Source of the DNA: Pseudobdellovibrionaceae bacterium
GTDB taxonomy: Bacteria; Bdellovibrionota; Bdellovibrionia; Bdellovibrionales; UBA1609
Assembly (NCBI GenBank): GCA_030591685.1
Contig: JAUVAX010000006.1
Location: 1 to 64,000, forward strand
Length of the DNA stretch: 64,000 nucleotides
Direction: 5' to 3'
A program made the translations under genes and the position numbers. Positions 15,818-25,004 of this stretch are shown here, piece by piece. Under the pieces are notes generated by a model. It saw only the letters and a program-made list of their open reading frames with translations. It was not told the DNA's origin and ran no database searches. Each line of letters opens with the position of its first letter. Position 1 is the stretch's first letter.

Positions 15818-16816
15818 ATGGCGCAGGTATTAGACTTAAGACTTTTACAAGTCAATTTGAGTAAATCTAAGCCGCAGAGCTTGTATTTTGTTTTCGGAGA
15901 GGAGCTCTACCTTGTCGATGAATCTGTCAAATTATTAAAAAGCGCTGTTTTAACAGGTGGTGCTGTAGAGTTTAATTTTGACCAATACTATGCTTCTGAC
16001 TCGAAGCCCTCTCAGGTGAGAGACGCTGTAGAAATGCTACCCATGATGTGTGACAGAAGGCTTGTGATTTTAAAACAAGCCCACCTGCTAAAAGAGAAAG
16101 ACTGGGCTGAGCTGATGCCTGTTTTGCAAAACCCAACTGAGAGTTGTGTATTTATACTTGTGGCTGAAAAAGTAGATAGAAGAAAAAAATACTTTAAAAC
16201 GTTACAAAAAGCAGCCACCTTGGTTGAGCTAAAAAAACCCTATGACAATCAGGTTTTACAATGGGTTCAGTATATTGCAAATAATAATGAATTAAGTTTG
16301 GGCCGAAACGAAGCCGCCCTGATCCAACAGCTCGTCGGAAACAACCTCACTGAAATAAACAGTGAAATACAAAAGCTAAAGCAATTTGTCGGTGAAGCCT
16401 CAGGGGTTTCACAGGAGCAAATTTTAAAGGTCATCTCAAAATCTCGTGTTGATAGTATTTTTGACCTTACAGATGCCATTGGTGAAAAAAATAAAATTAA
16501 AGCCCTCTCATCACTCTCTAGTTTAATGGACAATGGTCAAAATGAAGTAGGGGCACTTATGCTTATTGCGAGACATGTGCGAATATTGTCTAAAGTAAAA
16601 GTAGAACAAAAAAAAGGGTCGTCCTCTCAACAGATGATGCAGGTAGTAGGGGTTCCCAACTTTTTTTTAAAACGTTACATAACACAAGCCAATGCCTGGA
16701 GTGAAGAGCGACTTGTGGGGGCCTTCGATCACCTTCATGAGGTGGATATTAAAATAAAGACATCAAAGGTTCCTCCCAGAGTTTGGCTTGAAAACTTTAT
16801 TTTCAAAACCTGTTAG
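15818..16816 (+). CDS. holA: DNA polymerase III delta subunit
   Basis: The 332-residue protein fits HolA: FVFGEELYLVDESVKLLK at the start, LPMMCDRRLVILKQAHLL in domain I, and the helical C-terminal clamp-loader collar (IDSIFDLTDAIGEKNKIKAL, LMLIARHVRIL). HolA opens the sliding clamp as part of the clamp loader. It follows lptE after three bases. A leading Met-Ala with only a weak ribosome binding site suggests translational coupling to lptE. Confidence 0.9.
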   Translation: MAQVLDLRLLQVNLSKSKPQSLYFVFGEELYLVDESVKLLKSAVLTGGAVEFNFDQYYASDSKPSQVRDAVEMLPMMCDRRLVILKQAHLLKEKDWAELMPVLQNPTESCVFILVAEKVDRRKKYFKTLQKAATLVELKKPYDNQVLQWVQYIANNNELSLGRNEAALIQQLVGNNLTEINSEIQKLKQFVGEASGVSQEQILKVISKSRVDSIFDLTDAIGEKNKIKALSSLSSLMDNGQNEVGALMLIARHVRILSKVKVEQKKGSSSQQMMQVVGVPNFFLKRYITQANAWSEERLVGAFDHLHEVDIKIKTSKVPPRVWLENFIFKTC

Positions 16817-16952
16817 TTGGGCTTGGGTTTTAAAAAGAACATTCATTTAAAATTTTTTGTTTCAATTTAAGACTTCTCTAGACGTTGGGTGAGGACTTAT
16901 GTGTGGCATTGCTTGAGTGTGGGGCCAGGGCTAGCTGCAGGCTTATATAGAG

Positions 16953-16966
16953 CGGTCATTTGACCG
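16953..16966 (+). promoter_or_regulatory. palindromic operator candidate before the PilZ gene
   Basis: CGGTCA-TT-TGACCG is a perfect 14-base palindrome. It lies just downstream of a TATATA box (16944-16949) and about 22 bases before the PilZ gene start. A dimeric repressor binding at the transcription start is a natural reading, but no regulator is identified. Confidence 0.4.
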
Positions 16967-16988
16967 ATACTTGTGTTGAGGAGAGTTT

Positions 16989-17345
16989 ATGAGCTCAAAC
17001 GCTGAAATGATAAGAAAGCGTCGAGTCCCGCGTAAGGATTTTTTTAGGAGCGTGGGGCTTTTAGTGGATGGACACTATGACATGGTTCGTGCCTATGAGA
17101 TCGCTGAATTAGGCATGCTTATTTCTACCTCAAAAAAGCTTAAGGTGGGGGCACGCCTTGTGTTGTCTTTTTATTTGCCCGGTGCTGACTTTGCAATTGT
17201 TCGAGCGGCCGTGAGGTACCTACATGAAGGGGTGTCTAAGGAGTCAGGGGAGTCGTCATATGGCCTGGAGTTTGAGGGTGCTGGTTTTGAGATGAAAAGA
17301 AAAATCAGGTTCTACGTTGCATCCACTCAGAAAGCAAATGGATGA
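16989..17345 (+). CDS. PilZ-domain protein
   Basis: The 118-residue protein is a single PilZ-like domain. RKRRVPRKDFFR supplies the arginine-rich c-di-GMP motif at the N-terminus. The second motif, normally D/NxSxxG, is degraded to AYEIAELGM, so ligand binding is uncertain. The beta-barrel strands ARLVLSFYLPG and YGLEFEGAG fit the fold. GAGGAGAG precedes the ATG. It stands alone before a bidirectional terminator, with a palindrome upstream of its start. Confidence 0.75.
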   Translation: MSSNAEMIRKRRVPRKDFFRSVGLLVDGHYDMVRAYEIAELGMLISTSKKLKVGARLVLSFYLPGADFAIVRAAVRYLHEGVSKESGESSYGLEFEGAGFEMKRKIRFYVASTQKANG

Positions 17346-17346
17346 A

Positions 17347-17372
17347 AAAAACCAGCAGATCTGCTGGTTTTT
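17347..17372. terminator. bidirectional terminator between PilZ gene and rpsT
   Basis: A perfect 26-base palindrome (AAAAACCAGCAGA and its complement) lies between two converging genes. With A runs on one side and T runs on the other it can serve both strands. Confidence 0.88.
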
Positions 17373-17401
17373 AATAAATCTAAAAATCAATATTATAGTA
17401 A

Positions 17402-17662
17402 TTACTTAGCTTTAACTTGAGACGATAAGCGGCTAATTTTACGAGCAGCTTGGTTTTTGTGAATAATGCCCTTGCTCGCCATTTTAGCCACTTTACTTAT
17501 ATAGGCCTTTAAGAGGTCTTTAGTGGAGTCAATTTTGTTTTCAGTAATAGCAAGTCTGAGCTTTTTTTCAGCCGTTCTTACTGTGCTTTTAGTTTGGCTG
17601 TTACGAGCCGTTCTACGTAATTCTTGTCGAGCTCTTTTTGCCGCAGACTTATGATTTGCCAA
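17402..17662 (-). CDS. rpsT: 30S ribosomal protein S20
   Basis: The 86-residue basic protein carries the S20 signature ANHKSAAKRARQ at the N-terminus, then basic helices (KSTVRTAEKKLR, IIHKNQAARKISRL). Length matches the family. The start is TTG, preceded by GGAGG with seven bases of spacing; TTG starts are known for rpsT in other bacteria. A 22-residue longer in-frame extension has no ribosomal homology and is rejected. It is transcribed divergently from murJ and converges on the PilZ gene. Confidence 0.96.
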   Translation of the reverse strand: MANHKSAAKRARQELRRTARNSQTKSTVRTAEKKLRLAITENKIDSTKDLLKAYISKVAKMASKGIIHKNQAARKISRLSSQVKAK

Positions 17663-17775
17663 CCTGAATCCTCCAGTGTTTAATAAAAATACTACATATA
17701 GGTCAAATAAAGTAGTTAGGTAACACACACATATGGCCTTTGCAAGACCATTATAACAGGAGCTATATCTTTTAC

Positions 17776-19353
17776 ATGGCAGAGTTAAGTGAAAAATCTA
17801 AAGAAAATCATGTAGTTATACGCGGAGCCCTCGCCATGTCGATGGGCACTATGGTGAGCCGTGTACTGGGTTTTATAAGGGATTTGGCCCTTGCAGCTCT
17901 TTTTAGCCGAACAATCACCGATGCTTTTGTTGTGGCTTTTCGCATGCCTAATTTGTTTCGGAGGCTTTTGGGAGAGGGTTCATTGTCTGTGAGCTTTATC
18001 CCTATTTACGTGGAAACTCGTGAAAAGCAAGGGCCCGCTCAGGCCGATTTACTGGCCTCTTTTATTTGGAAGGTGTTGCTGTTATTTGCTTCGACGTTGT
18101 CTGTTTTAGGTATTGTATTTATGGAGCCCATTATAAAAATCGTCGTCAGTGGGGGGGGCTATTTAAGTATTTCAGGTAAACTTGAAACAACCGTATTGAT
18201 GGCAAGGGTGATGTTTTCTTATTTGTTTTTGGTCACAAATTACGGGTTCTTAATGGCGATTTGCCAATCTAGTCGAAAGTTTTTTGTTTCGGCTTTGGCG
18301 CCGGCACTTTTTAATTTAACGTTAATCATTTTTATGTTTTTACCTTCAACTTGGTTTGGCTTTACGGGGGCTAATTTAAGTTGGGGGGTGCTGGTGGGTG
18401 GGCTCATGCAGCTTTTAGTTGTTGTGGCTCAGCTTTACGCATTAAAATTGCTTCCAAAGTTAAGGTGGAGGGGTTGGAGCCCTGGCGCTACAAAAGTATT
18501 TATAAATATGATCCCTGGGGTTATTGGCCTGGGTGTATTGCAGATCATGGCTTTAATTAATGTAAATTTCGCGTCGAGGCTTTCTGAAGGTAGCCATTCA
18601 TTTATTTATTTTGCAGACCGAATACTAGAGCTCCCCCAATCGCTCATAGCCATCAGCATGGGCGCAGCACTTTTACCGGCTCTCTCAAGCCTTTGCGCTA
18701 AAGGTCAGCAAAAAGAAGCCACGAGTGAACTATTTAGACATATAAAATTAATACTTTTTTTATCTGTACCCTCAGCCGTAGGGATGTACGCATTAGGGCT
18801 GCCCATCGTCGAGACATTATTTAAACGGGGAGCTTTTAGTTATGAGGACGCAGTGGTTACAGCCCAGGTGGTTCAGATCTATAGTTTACTGCTTGTGGTC
18901 TCTAGTTTTATTAAAGTTTTTGTTACAGGGTTTTATGCTAAAAAAAACACGTGGTACCCGGCCTCTGTGGCTGTACTCACGTTATTGATACATGTGGTGT
19001 TAGCTCACAATTTAACTAACATTTATGGGTTGAAGGGCCTTGTGAGCGCCACAGTGGTCAGTGCAAGTTTTAATTTATGTTTACTTTTGGTCGGGTTTTA
19101 CTTTTTGGTGGATAAGTTTTCGTGGCTTAAAGTTTTATTTTTACCGTTACAGTTTGTGCCCGCATCCCTAGTTATGGGTATATTCTCTTATGCTTGTTAT
19201 GGGTTTATAATAGAGACTTTTGACCCCACCCCAATATTTAAAGCCGGTGGGTTAATGCTCACAATTATAGTTTCAATGTTGGTGTATTTTGGTTTAAGTC
19301 GAGTTTTTAGAATTAAAGAGGTAGGGCTCTTAGCGGGGGTCTTTAAAAAGTAA
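17776..19353 (+). CDS. murJ: lipid II flippase MurJ
   Basis: The 525-residue inner-membrane protein has about 14 membrane segments and the MurJ/MviN motifs: SMGTMVSRVLGFIRDLALAA, FRMPNLFRRLLGEGSLSVSFIPIY and FADRILELPQSLIAISMGAALLPALS. It flips lipid II across the inner membrane for peptidoglycan synthesis. The ATG at 17776 has AGGAG 13 bases upstream, a long spacing; an in-frame TTG at 17740 would add 12 residues. It is divergent from rpsT. Confidence 0.95.
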   Translation: MAELSEKSKENHVVIRGALAMSMGTMVSRVLGFIRDLALAALFSRTITDAFVVAFRMPNLFRRLLGEGSLSVSFIPIYVETREKQGPAQADLLASFIWKVLLLFASTLSVLGIVFMEPIIKIVVSGGGYLSISGKLETTVLMARVMFSYLFLVTNYGFLMAICQSSRKFFVSALAPALFNLTLIIFMFLPSTWFGFTGANLSWGVLVGGLMQLLVVVAQLYALKLLPKLRWRGWSPGATKVFINMIPGVIGLGVLQIMALINVNFASRLSEGSHSFIYFADRILELPQSLIAISMGAALLPALSSLCAKGQQKEATSELFRHIKLILFLSVPSAVGMYALGLPIVETLFKRGAFSYEDAVVTAQVVQIYSLLLVVSSFIKVFVTGFYAKKNTWYPASVAVLTLLIHVVLAHNLTNIYGLKGLVSATVVSASFNLCLLLVGFYFLVDKFSWLKVLFLPLQFVPASLVMGIFSYACYGFIIETFDPTPIFKAGGLMLTIIVSMLVYFGLSRVFRIKEVGLLAGVFKK

Positions 19354-19379
19354 ATTTAAGAGCTCGATTATAGTTAAGT

Positions 19380-19396
19380 TTAAAGGTTACCTTTAA
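19380..19396 (+). other. short hairpin after murJ
   Basis: TTAAAGG-TTA-CCTTTAA forms a seven-base stem, extendable to nine. It lies 27 bases after the murJ stop but has no immediate T tract, so it is a weak terminator at best. Confidence 0.3.
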
Positions 19397-19563
19397 GCAT
19401 TTAGGTGTATTTTTTTAAGACACGTTAAATTAACAGTTAAATTTAATCGAGAGAACTCTATGGTAGAGCCCCGTTGCTTTAGCCTTTTGAGACATAAAAG
19501 TGCCCAGGATTGAGATAACTCGCGCTTATTAAACGATTATTTAAAAAAAATAAACAGCTGTTG

Positions 19564-19569
19564 TATAAT
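19564..19569 (+). promoter_or_regulatory. sigma-70 type -10 box
   Basis: TATAAT matches the -10 consensus, 38 bases before the small gene's ATG at 19608. The -35 position is A/T-rich without a good hexamer, so the promoter is plausible rather than certain. Confidence 0.5.
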
Positions 19570-19607
19570 CTAAGTAGGTGTTTACATTTACTAGGAGCTT
19601 TAAAGTT

Positions 19608-19955
19608 ATGAGTAATAGTTTAAGGTCATATATAAGTGATAAGAAGCAAGAGTTAGAAAACAAGAACTATATCATTATGGTGGATCAAAATATATTTCAT
19701 ATCAGCACAGGGTTAAGTCGGCTGTTTGACCCTGGTTTAGAGAACGCTTCAGCAGCAAGTCTTTTTTCGCGAGATGAGCTTTCAGGGGTAAAAAATGACG
19801 TGAAAGAAGTTGTAAATGGTATATCTAAGGTAAAAATGAGGGGTGGTGCCTTTGAGTACATAGTTGACTTGTACACCCAGAGAGAAAAGGTCTGCGGTCG
19901 AGTGGTCAGTGCTATGATTGTAAGTGATATGAAAATTCTAACTAAAGCCGCTTAG
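19608..19955 (+). CDS. small hypothetical protein
   Basis: The 115-residue cytoplasmic protein has no signal peptide, membrane segment or motif that I recognise. The composition is ordinary, with several Val/Ile/Leu strands and a Lys-rich N-terminal helix. The ATG at 19608 has AGGAG with 12 bases of spacing, and an upstream TATAAT supports a dedicated promoter. Its last four bases overlap the convergent end of mazG. I consider it a real gene because of these signals but cannot assign a function. Confidence 0.65.
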   Translation: MSNSLRSYISDKKQELENKNYIIMVDQNIFHISTGLSRLFDPGLENASAASLFSRDELSGVKNDVKEVVNGISKVKMRGGAFEYIVDLYTQREKVCGRVVSAMIVSDMKILTKAA

Positions 19956-20749
19956 AGTATTGGTTCTTTATTTTTTACCTCAGTCCAAAGGCTTTCTTTT
20001 TGGTTGTCAGTGAGTTCCTTCCAGGAGAGAGACTGCTCACTGCAGAGCTCCATCATCGCATCAAATCGAGTTATAAATTTTTTATTAGCATTTCTTAAGC
20101 TTTGTTCAGCATCTAGGTTTAGGTGTCTCGAAAGTTGAGTGACTGAAAACAGTAAATCACCAAGTTCCTCTTGAATGTTTTTATTATGATTGTTTTTAAT
20201 AGCCTGTTTGAGCTCTAAAAGCTCTTCGTCGACTTTTTCAAGCACTTGCTCTGGTCGACTCCAGTCAAACTCTAGCCGCTGTGTTTTTTCACCAATTTTT
20301 TGACTATACATGAGGGCGGGCAATTGAGGGGGGAGGTCAAAAGTTTTTTTAAGGACATTGGGTTTTTCTTTTTTCTTCTGGAGCTCCCAGTTTTTAAGGA
20401 CCTCATCGGCGTCAGCCACTTTGAGGTCAGAAAAAACATGAGGGTGTCGCGTGATCATTTTATTAACTATTTTAGTAATAACGGTGTTTATATTAAAGTT
20501 ATTATTGTTCTGACTAAGTTGTGAGTGGAGCACAACCTGGAAGAGTAAATCACCCAGCTCCTCACTCATATGGGTGTCGTCGTCATTTTCAATGGCCTCT
20601 ACGCACTCATAAGCCTCTTCAACTATATACCGGGCCAAAGTGGTGTGAGTTTGCATTTTGTCCCAGGGGCAGCCCTTGGGGCCCAAAAGTGCGTCGACGA
20701 CTTGTATTAAACTTGAAAAATTATAGGGTGGGGTCGGTGGGGTAACCAT
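19952..20749 (-). CDS. mazG: nucleoside triphosphate pyrophosphohydrolase MazG
   Basis: The 265-residue protein has two MazG domains. The first carries GPKGCPWDKMQTHTTL, the E-E-x-Y-E motif (VEEAYECVEAI) and the EELGDLLFQV motif; the second carries VDEELLELKQAI and EELGDLLFSV. These acidic clusters bind magnesium and cleave nucleoside triphosphates to monophosphates, which lowers (p)ppGpp or removes damaged nucleotides. The ATG at 20749 has AAAGG upstream; an in-frame TTG would add 11 residues. It overlaps the end of the convergent small gene by four bases. Confidence 0.95.
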   Translation of the reverse strand: MVTPPTPPYNFSSLIQVVDALLGPKGCPWDKMQTHTTLARYIVEEAYECVEAIENDDDTHMSEELGDLLFQVVLHSQLSQNNNNFNINTVITKIVNKMITRHPHVFSDLKVADADEVLKNWELQKKKEKPNVLKKTFDLPPQLPALMYSQKIGEKTQRLEFDWSRPEQVLEKVDEELLELKQAIKNNHNKNIQEELGDLLFSVTQLSRHLNLDAEQSLRNANKKFITRFDAMMELCSEQSLSWKELTDNQKESLWTEVKNKEPIL

Positions 20750-20938
20750 ATGAAAGCCTTTTTGGGAGTGAATATTATTCAACGGCCTATCAGTTTAAAG
20801 GAGACTTGCAAAGAGTGAACTCTTGAGTTGTGCGCCGCGCTAAACTAAGGTCTTAATGTTAAAATGTAATTTACAAACCCCTTTCATAAGTGCCGATAAG
20901 AACTGTAACAAGTCAGTTAAATTAGGTATGATAGGTCT

Positions 20939-23374
20939 ATGAAGTCGAAATCAAATAAGAAGCCCTACTCTAAAGGGCCCGTTAAATTAAGGTCTAAGTA
21001 TAGTGACCAGTCTCAAAAGTTTAAGGACTGGGTAGATCAGCTGGGCTTTGAGCAAACGTTATTAGGCAAAATAGTTCAGAGTTTGGATGAGCGGTTTCAT
21101 ATTCGTAGAGTTTCCATGCTGTTTTTTTATTGTTTGGTACTGTCTTTTTTATTATTTTTCGACTTTGATTTTCAGCAAGATGTAGAGGTTGGTACCATAG
21201 CCAAGTCAGATTTTAAAGCGTCGCTTTCATTTGTTATGGTTGATGAGGTAGCCACTGAAAAAAAGAGAAATGAAGCGGAGGGTTCAGTGCCGCCAGTTTT
21301 TGACTATGACCCTATATCATACAAAGGGATCACGGAGCCCGTATATTTAGCTTTTAGAGAGTTCAGAGCTTTAGTGCGCAAGACTCGTTGGTCAAAGAAC
21401 GAAACTAAAAAAGAGGAGCAGGTAAAAGATTTTTTAATCAACAAGCCTAAGTTTGAAGAAATATACGGGCGTAAAATATCAAATCGATTGTTTGAGTGGC
21501 TGGTACAAGGTCAATTTAGCGTGCGTACCGAGAATATAATCAAAAATGCGTTAACAGAGTGGACTAGTGAAAAAATCGTAGATATCCCTCACCATATCGT
21601 AAACTTTGAAAACAAAACTGTAATTTTGAAAATTGTTGATGGACGTAAGTATTCAGCCAAAGAGGTGCCGGCAGACTTATCAAAAATAACAAATATAAAT
21701 GATGAGTCCGTATTTACGTTAAAAAATATTAAAAAAGTGAAGTCCTACAGTCGAGTGGGTCGAAAAAATTTAAAAGCACTTTCAAAGATTTTGATATTTC
21801 CTAATGTGACCTTTAACAAGGTTGAGACTTCAGACAGAAACCACCGGGCTAGAGATGCTATTTTGCCAGTGCAAATATCAATTAAAAAGAACCAAACAAT
21901 TGTTTCTCAGGGGAGTATTATACAGCCCGTTCATGTGACGATTTTTCATGAAATTAAAAAAAGAAAATCAGATCGAAGGACTGACTTTATAGCCCTAATG
22001 TCAGCACTCATGTTTGCAACGTTTATATTGGTGTTTTTTTCGTATACAAAAAGGTTCACCTTAAACAGGGTTCGAATTGAGCAAAGAGACCTTGCTGTTA
22101 TGGGCGTAATTGCATTGGTAGCAGTCCTAGTAATAAAAATATTTTTATTTATGACAGAGGCCGCTTTTGTGACTAAGTACGGTTTGCCGCCGAGTATGTT
22201 TTTGTATGCAGCACCGGTATCTGCAGCAGCTATGATTGTGGGTATGTTGGTCACCTCAGGAGAGGTGGTGTGGTTATTTACGGTGTTTATTTCTATTGTT
22301 TTAACCGTAATGACTGAAATGAATTTTTCGTTTTTTTTAGTGAGTCTAGTGGGGGGTGTTACAGCCGTTCGTGGGGTGCACAGTTGTGAAAAACGAAATG
22401 ATATATATCGAGCCGGCTTAAGAGTGGGCCTTGTTAATGGGCTTACAGTATTTTTTATAACTATGTTAACTAATATTGGATCTCAAGATTTGCTTAGAGA
22501 ACTAGCTTGGGATGTTCCGGCCAGTTTTTTTGGAGGACTGTTCTCCGCCATGGTGACGATGATGTTAATCCCTGTTGTAGAGAGTATTTTTAATTACACA
22601 ACCGATATTAAACTATTAGAGTTAAGTAATTTGAGTCACCCGTTAATGAAAGAGATGGTGTTAAAGGCTCCGGGGACCTATCATCACTCACTTGTCGTGG
22701 GCTCTATGGTGGACGCCGCCGCTAAAGAAATAGGAGCGAACGCACTTTTAGGAAAGGTCATGGCCTATTACCATGACATTGGAAAAATGGACCATGCTCA
22801 ATACTTTATAGAAAACCAAAGAAAGGGCTTTAACCCCCATGACCATATATCCCCCTATATGAGTAAAACAATTTTAATAGCGCATGTAAAAGACGGAGCA
22901 GAGCTAGGGTTAAAACATAAGTTGGGACGACCAATTATTGACGGCATACTTCAGCATCACGGCACAACCTTGATTTCTTATTTTTATAATAGGGCTCTAG
23001 AAGGGCACGATGACGACCATGGATATGTAGAAGAAAGTGACTTTCGCTACCCTGGGCCCAAGCCACAGTTTAAGGAGGCGGCTTTGGTGATGCTCGCTGA
23101 CAGTATTGAGGCCGCAGCAAGGTCGCTTGATGACCCCACCCCAGCACGGTTACAAAATATTGTTCAAAGTATTATACAAAATAAATTTATGGATGCTCAG
23201 CTCAGTGACTGTGACCTGACACTACAGGATTTATCTATTATTGAAGAGTCCTTTGAGCACGTTATTTTAGCCATATACCATCAGAGGGTAGAGTATCCAG
23301 GCCAGGCCAAATCTGAGCCTAAAGAGAGTGGTAAAAAAAATGTAACACGATTAAGCCCAAAACTGGGTTCATGA
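20939..23374 (+). CDS. pgpH: PgpH/YqfF-like 7TM-HD phosphodiesterase
   Basis: The 811-residue protein has one N-terminal membrane segment (about 60-80), an extracytoplasmic 7TMR-HDED domain, a block of seven membrane segments (about 345-540) and a cytoplasmic HD domain. The HD motif residues are in YHHSLVVGSM, YYHDIGKM, NPHDHISPYMS and GILQHHGTTL. The family hydrolyses cyclic di-AMP. No ribosome binding site is apparent, and a TATGAT box ends seven bases before the ATG, so the mRNA may be leaderless. ybeY overlaps its stop codon, the order seen in many bacteria. Confidence 0.9.
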   Translation: MKSKSNKKPYSKGPVKLRSKYSDQSQKFKDWVDQLGFEQTLLGKIVQSLDERFHIRRVSMLFFYCLVLSFLLFFDFDFQQDVEVGTIAKSDFKASLSFVMVDEVATEKKRNEAEGSVPPVFDYDPISYKGITEPVYLAFREFRALVRKTRWSKNETKKEEQVKDFLINKPKFEEIYGRKISNRLFEWLVQGQFSVRTENIIKNALTEWTSEKIVDIPHHIVNFENKTVILKIVDGRKYSAKEVPADLSKITNINDESVFTLKNIKKVKSYSRVGRKNLKALSKILIFPNVTFNKVETSDRNHRARDAILPVQISIKKNQTIVSQGSIIQPVHVTIFHEIKKRKSDRRTDFIALMSALMFATFILVFFSYTKRFTLNRVRIEQRDLAVMGVIALVAVLVIKIFLFMTEAAFVTKYGLPPSMFLYAAPVSAAAMIVGMLVTSGEVVWLFTVFISIVLTVMTEMNFSFFLVSLVGGVTAVRGVHSCEKRNDIYRAGLRVGLVNGLTVFFITMLTNIGSQDLLRELAWDVPASFFGGLFSAMVTMMLIPVVESIFNYTTDIKLLELSNLSHPLMKEMVLKAPGTYHHSLVVGSMVDAAAKEIGANALLGKVMAYYHDIGKMDHAQYFIENQRKGFNPHDHISPYMSKTILIAHVKDGAELGLKHKLGRPIIDGILQHHGTTLISYFYNRALEGHDDDHGYVEESDFRYPGPKPQFKEAALVMLADSIEAAARSLDDPTPARLQNIVQSIIQNKFMDAQLSDCDLTLQDLSIIEESFEHVILAIYHQRVEYPGQAKSEPKESGKKNVTRLSPKLGS

Positions 23375-23817
23375 TGAACGTACTTTTTGTGAACCAAACT
23401 CAAAATCAAATTAATGAACGGGTATTTAAAGAGGCGATTGATTTATTTGTTGATTTTTTACAAGCGCAGAAAATAAAACTCTCAAAACCATTTACCCTTG
23501 AGTTGAGTTTAGTTTTTATGGATGAGGCTCCAGCGGCAAGTTTAAATGATCAATTTCGCTCAAGCCCACAAGCGACGGATATACTTAGTTTTGAGCCCGT
23601 AGACCCATTGAGTTTTGGCGAACTTGTTATTTGCCCAGATGTGGTTAAAAAACAGGCTAAAGAACATAAATTAACTTTTGAGCAAGAGTGTGTTTATTTA
23701 ATTTATCATGGGATTTTGCACCTCTTGGGCTATGACCACGAAGAGCAAAATATTGCGGCCAAAGAGATGTTTAATTTGCAGGACCGTGGTTTTGAGCTAT
23801 TTTTGCACCGCGCTTGA
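23371..23817 (+). CDS. ybeY: endoribonuclease YbeY
   Basis: The 148-residue protein has the YbeY zinc motif HGILHLLGYDHE near residue 110 and the ATDILSFEP segment that precedes it. YbeY is a metal-dependent single-strand RNase for rRNA maturation and ribosome quality control. Its ATG overlaps the TGA of the preceding HD phosphodiesterase gene (ATGA), which implies translational coupling; a second ATG follows immediately. Confidence 0.95.
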   Translation: MMNVLFVNQTQNQINERVFKEAIDLFVDFLQAQKIKLSKPFTLELSLVFMDEAPAASLNDQFRSSPQATDILSFEPVDPLSFGELVICPDVVKKQAKEHKLTFEQECVYLIYHGILHLLGYDHEEQNIAAKEMFNLQDRGFELFLHRA

Positions 23818-23881
23818 AAGAAAGTAAATGATCTCGTGCTCATATCGTTTTATGATACCTTGTTCTTCATAAGGTGAAAGT

Positions 23882-25004
23882 ATGTCAATCGAAACTGAAA
23901 TTGCAGATATTAGGGTGTCATTAAAAGAGCTTGAGGTTAAGAGCTCTGAACTTCGGGGGTATCTTTGATGTTGAAAAAAAGAAAAAGCGTTTACAAGAGT
24001 TAGACCTTTCTAGTCAAAACCCTGATGTTTGGAACAACCATAAAGAGATGCAAAACATCAATCAAGAAAAAGCCTCTTTAGAGAAAGTGGTTGGGTCTTG
24101 GGCTCAATTAAATCAAAAAATTGAAGACGCTCAGCTATTATTAGAAATGACTCAAGAAGAGGGTGATGAGGAGGGTTTTAATGAACTTAAGCTTGAAATG
24201 GATATTATTACGGCTCACGCCACCTCTTTAGAGACCCAAAGCCTTCTTAATGGAGAGCTCGATCAAAACAGCTCATATATGACCATAAACTCAGGTGCCG
24301 GAGGGACTGAGGCCTGCGATTGGGCCGGAATGCTGCTGAGAATGTTTACCAGGTATAGCGAAAAGCAGCAATTTAAAGTAGAGCTTTTAGAGCTCACTGA
24401 GGGCGAAGAGGCTGGGATTAAATCGGCAACCTTACACATTCAAGGGACCTACGCCTACGGGCTATTAAAAGCTGAAACTGGAGTTCATAGGCTTGTGCGG
24501 ATCAGCCCCTTTGACTCTAATGCCAGAAGGCATACAAGCTTCGCTGCAGTTCATGTTTGGCCTGAAATAGATGATGATATTGAAATTGAGGTTAAAGACG
24601 AAGACTTACGTATTGATACTTATAGGTCTGGCGGCAAGGGGGGGCAGCATGTGAATAAAACAGACTCAGCAGTAAGAATAACCCACACCCCAACTGGTGC
24701 TGTTGTGCAATGTCAAAGTCAGAGAAGCCAGCTGGCCAACCGTGAAGCTTGTATGAAAATGTTAAAAGCGGCTTTATATGAATTAGAAACTGAAAAACGT
24801 CAAAAAGAAAAAGATCAAACAGAGGCTGGTAAGAGAGCCAATGAATGGGGGAGTCAGATAAGGTCTTATGTTTTAGCCCCGTACCAAATGGTCAAGGACC
24901 ACCGAACTCATTGCGAGTCGAGTAACCCAGACAACGTATTAGATGGTTCGTTAGATATATTTATTGAGGCCTTTTTAAAATCAAAAGCCCAGGGTGACTT
25001 GTGA
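23882..25004 (+). CDS. prfB: peptide chain release factor 2, programmed +1 frameshift
   Basis: Translation starts at ATG 23882 after AAGGTGAAAG and runs 28 codons to an in-frame TGA at 23966-23968, inside the recoding site CGG-GGG-TAT-CTT-TGA. Slippage of one base at CTT puts the ribosome in the frame that continues from GAT at 23967 to 25004, giving about 373 residues. This is the conserved RF2 autoregulation: low RF2 lets the shift happen. The protein has SPF (RF2 stop-codon recognition) in VRISPFDSNARRH and the catalytic GGQ in SGGKGGQHVNKTD. Annotation from any start inside the second frame would lose the N-terminal part. Confidence 0.96.
23951..23970 (+). promoter_or_regulatory. prfB +1 recoding site
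   Basis: A GGGGG stretch (23955-23959) acts as an internal Shine-Dalgarno, spaced three bases before the slippery CTT and followed by TGA (23966-23968). The arrangement is the same as in Escherichia coli prfB. The upstream frame ends here, the downstream frame is open for 345 codons. Confidence 0.95.

Noticed and set aside
17663..17728. 22-residue N-terminal extension of ribosomal protein S20
   Set aside because: S20 begins at ANHKSAAK in the family, and GGAGG is correctly spaced before TTG 17662.
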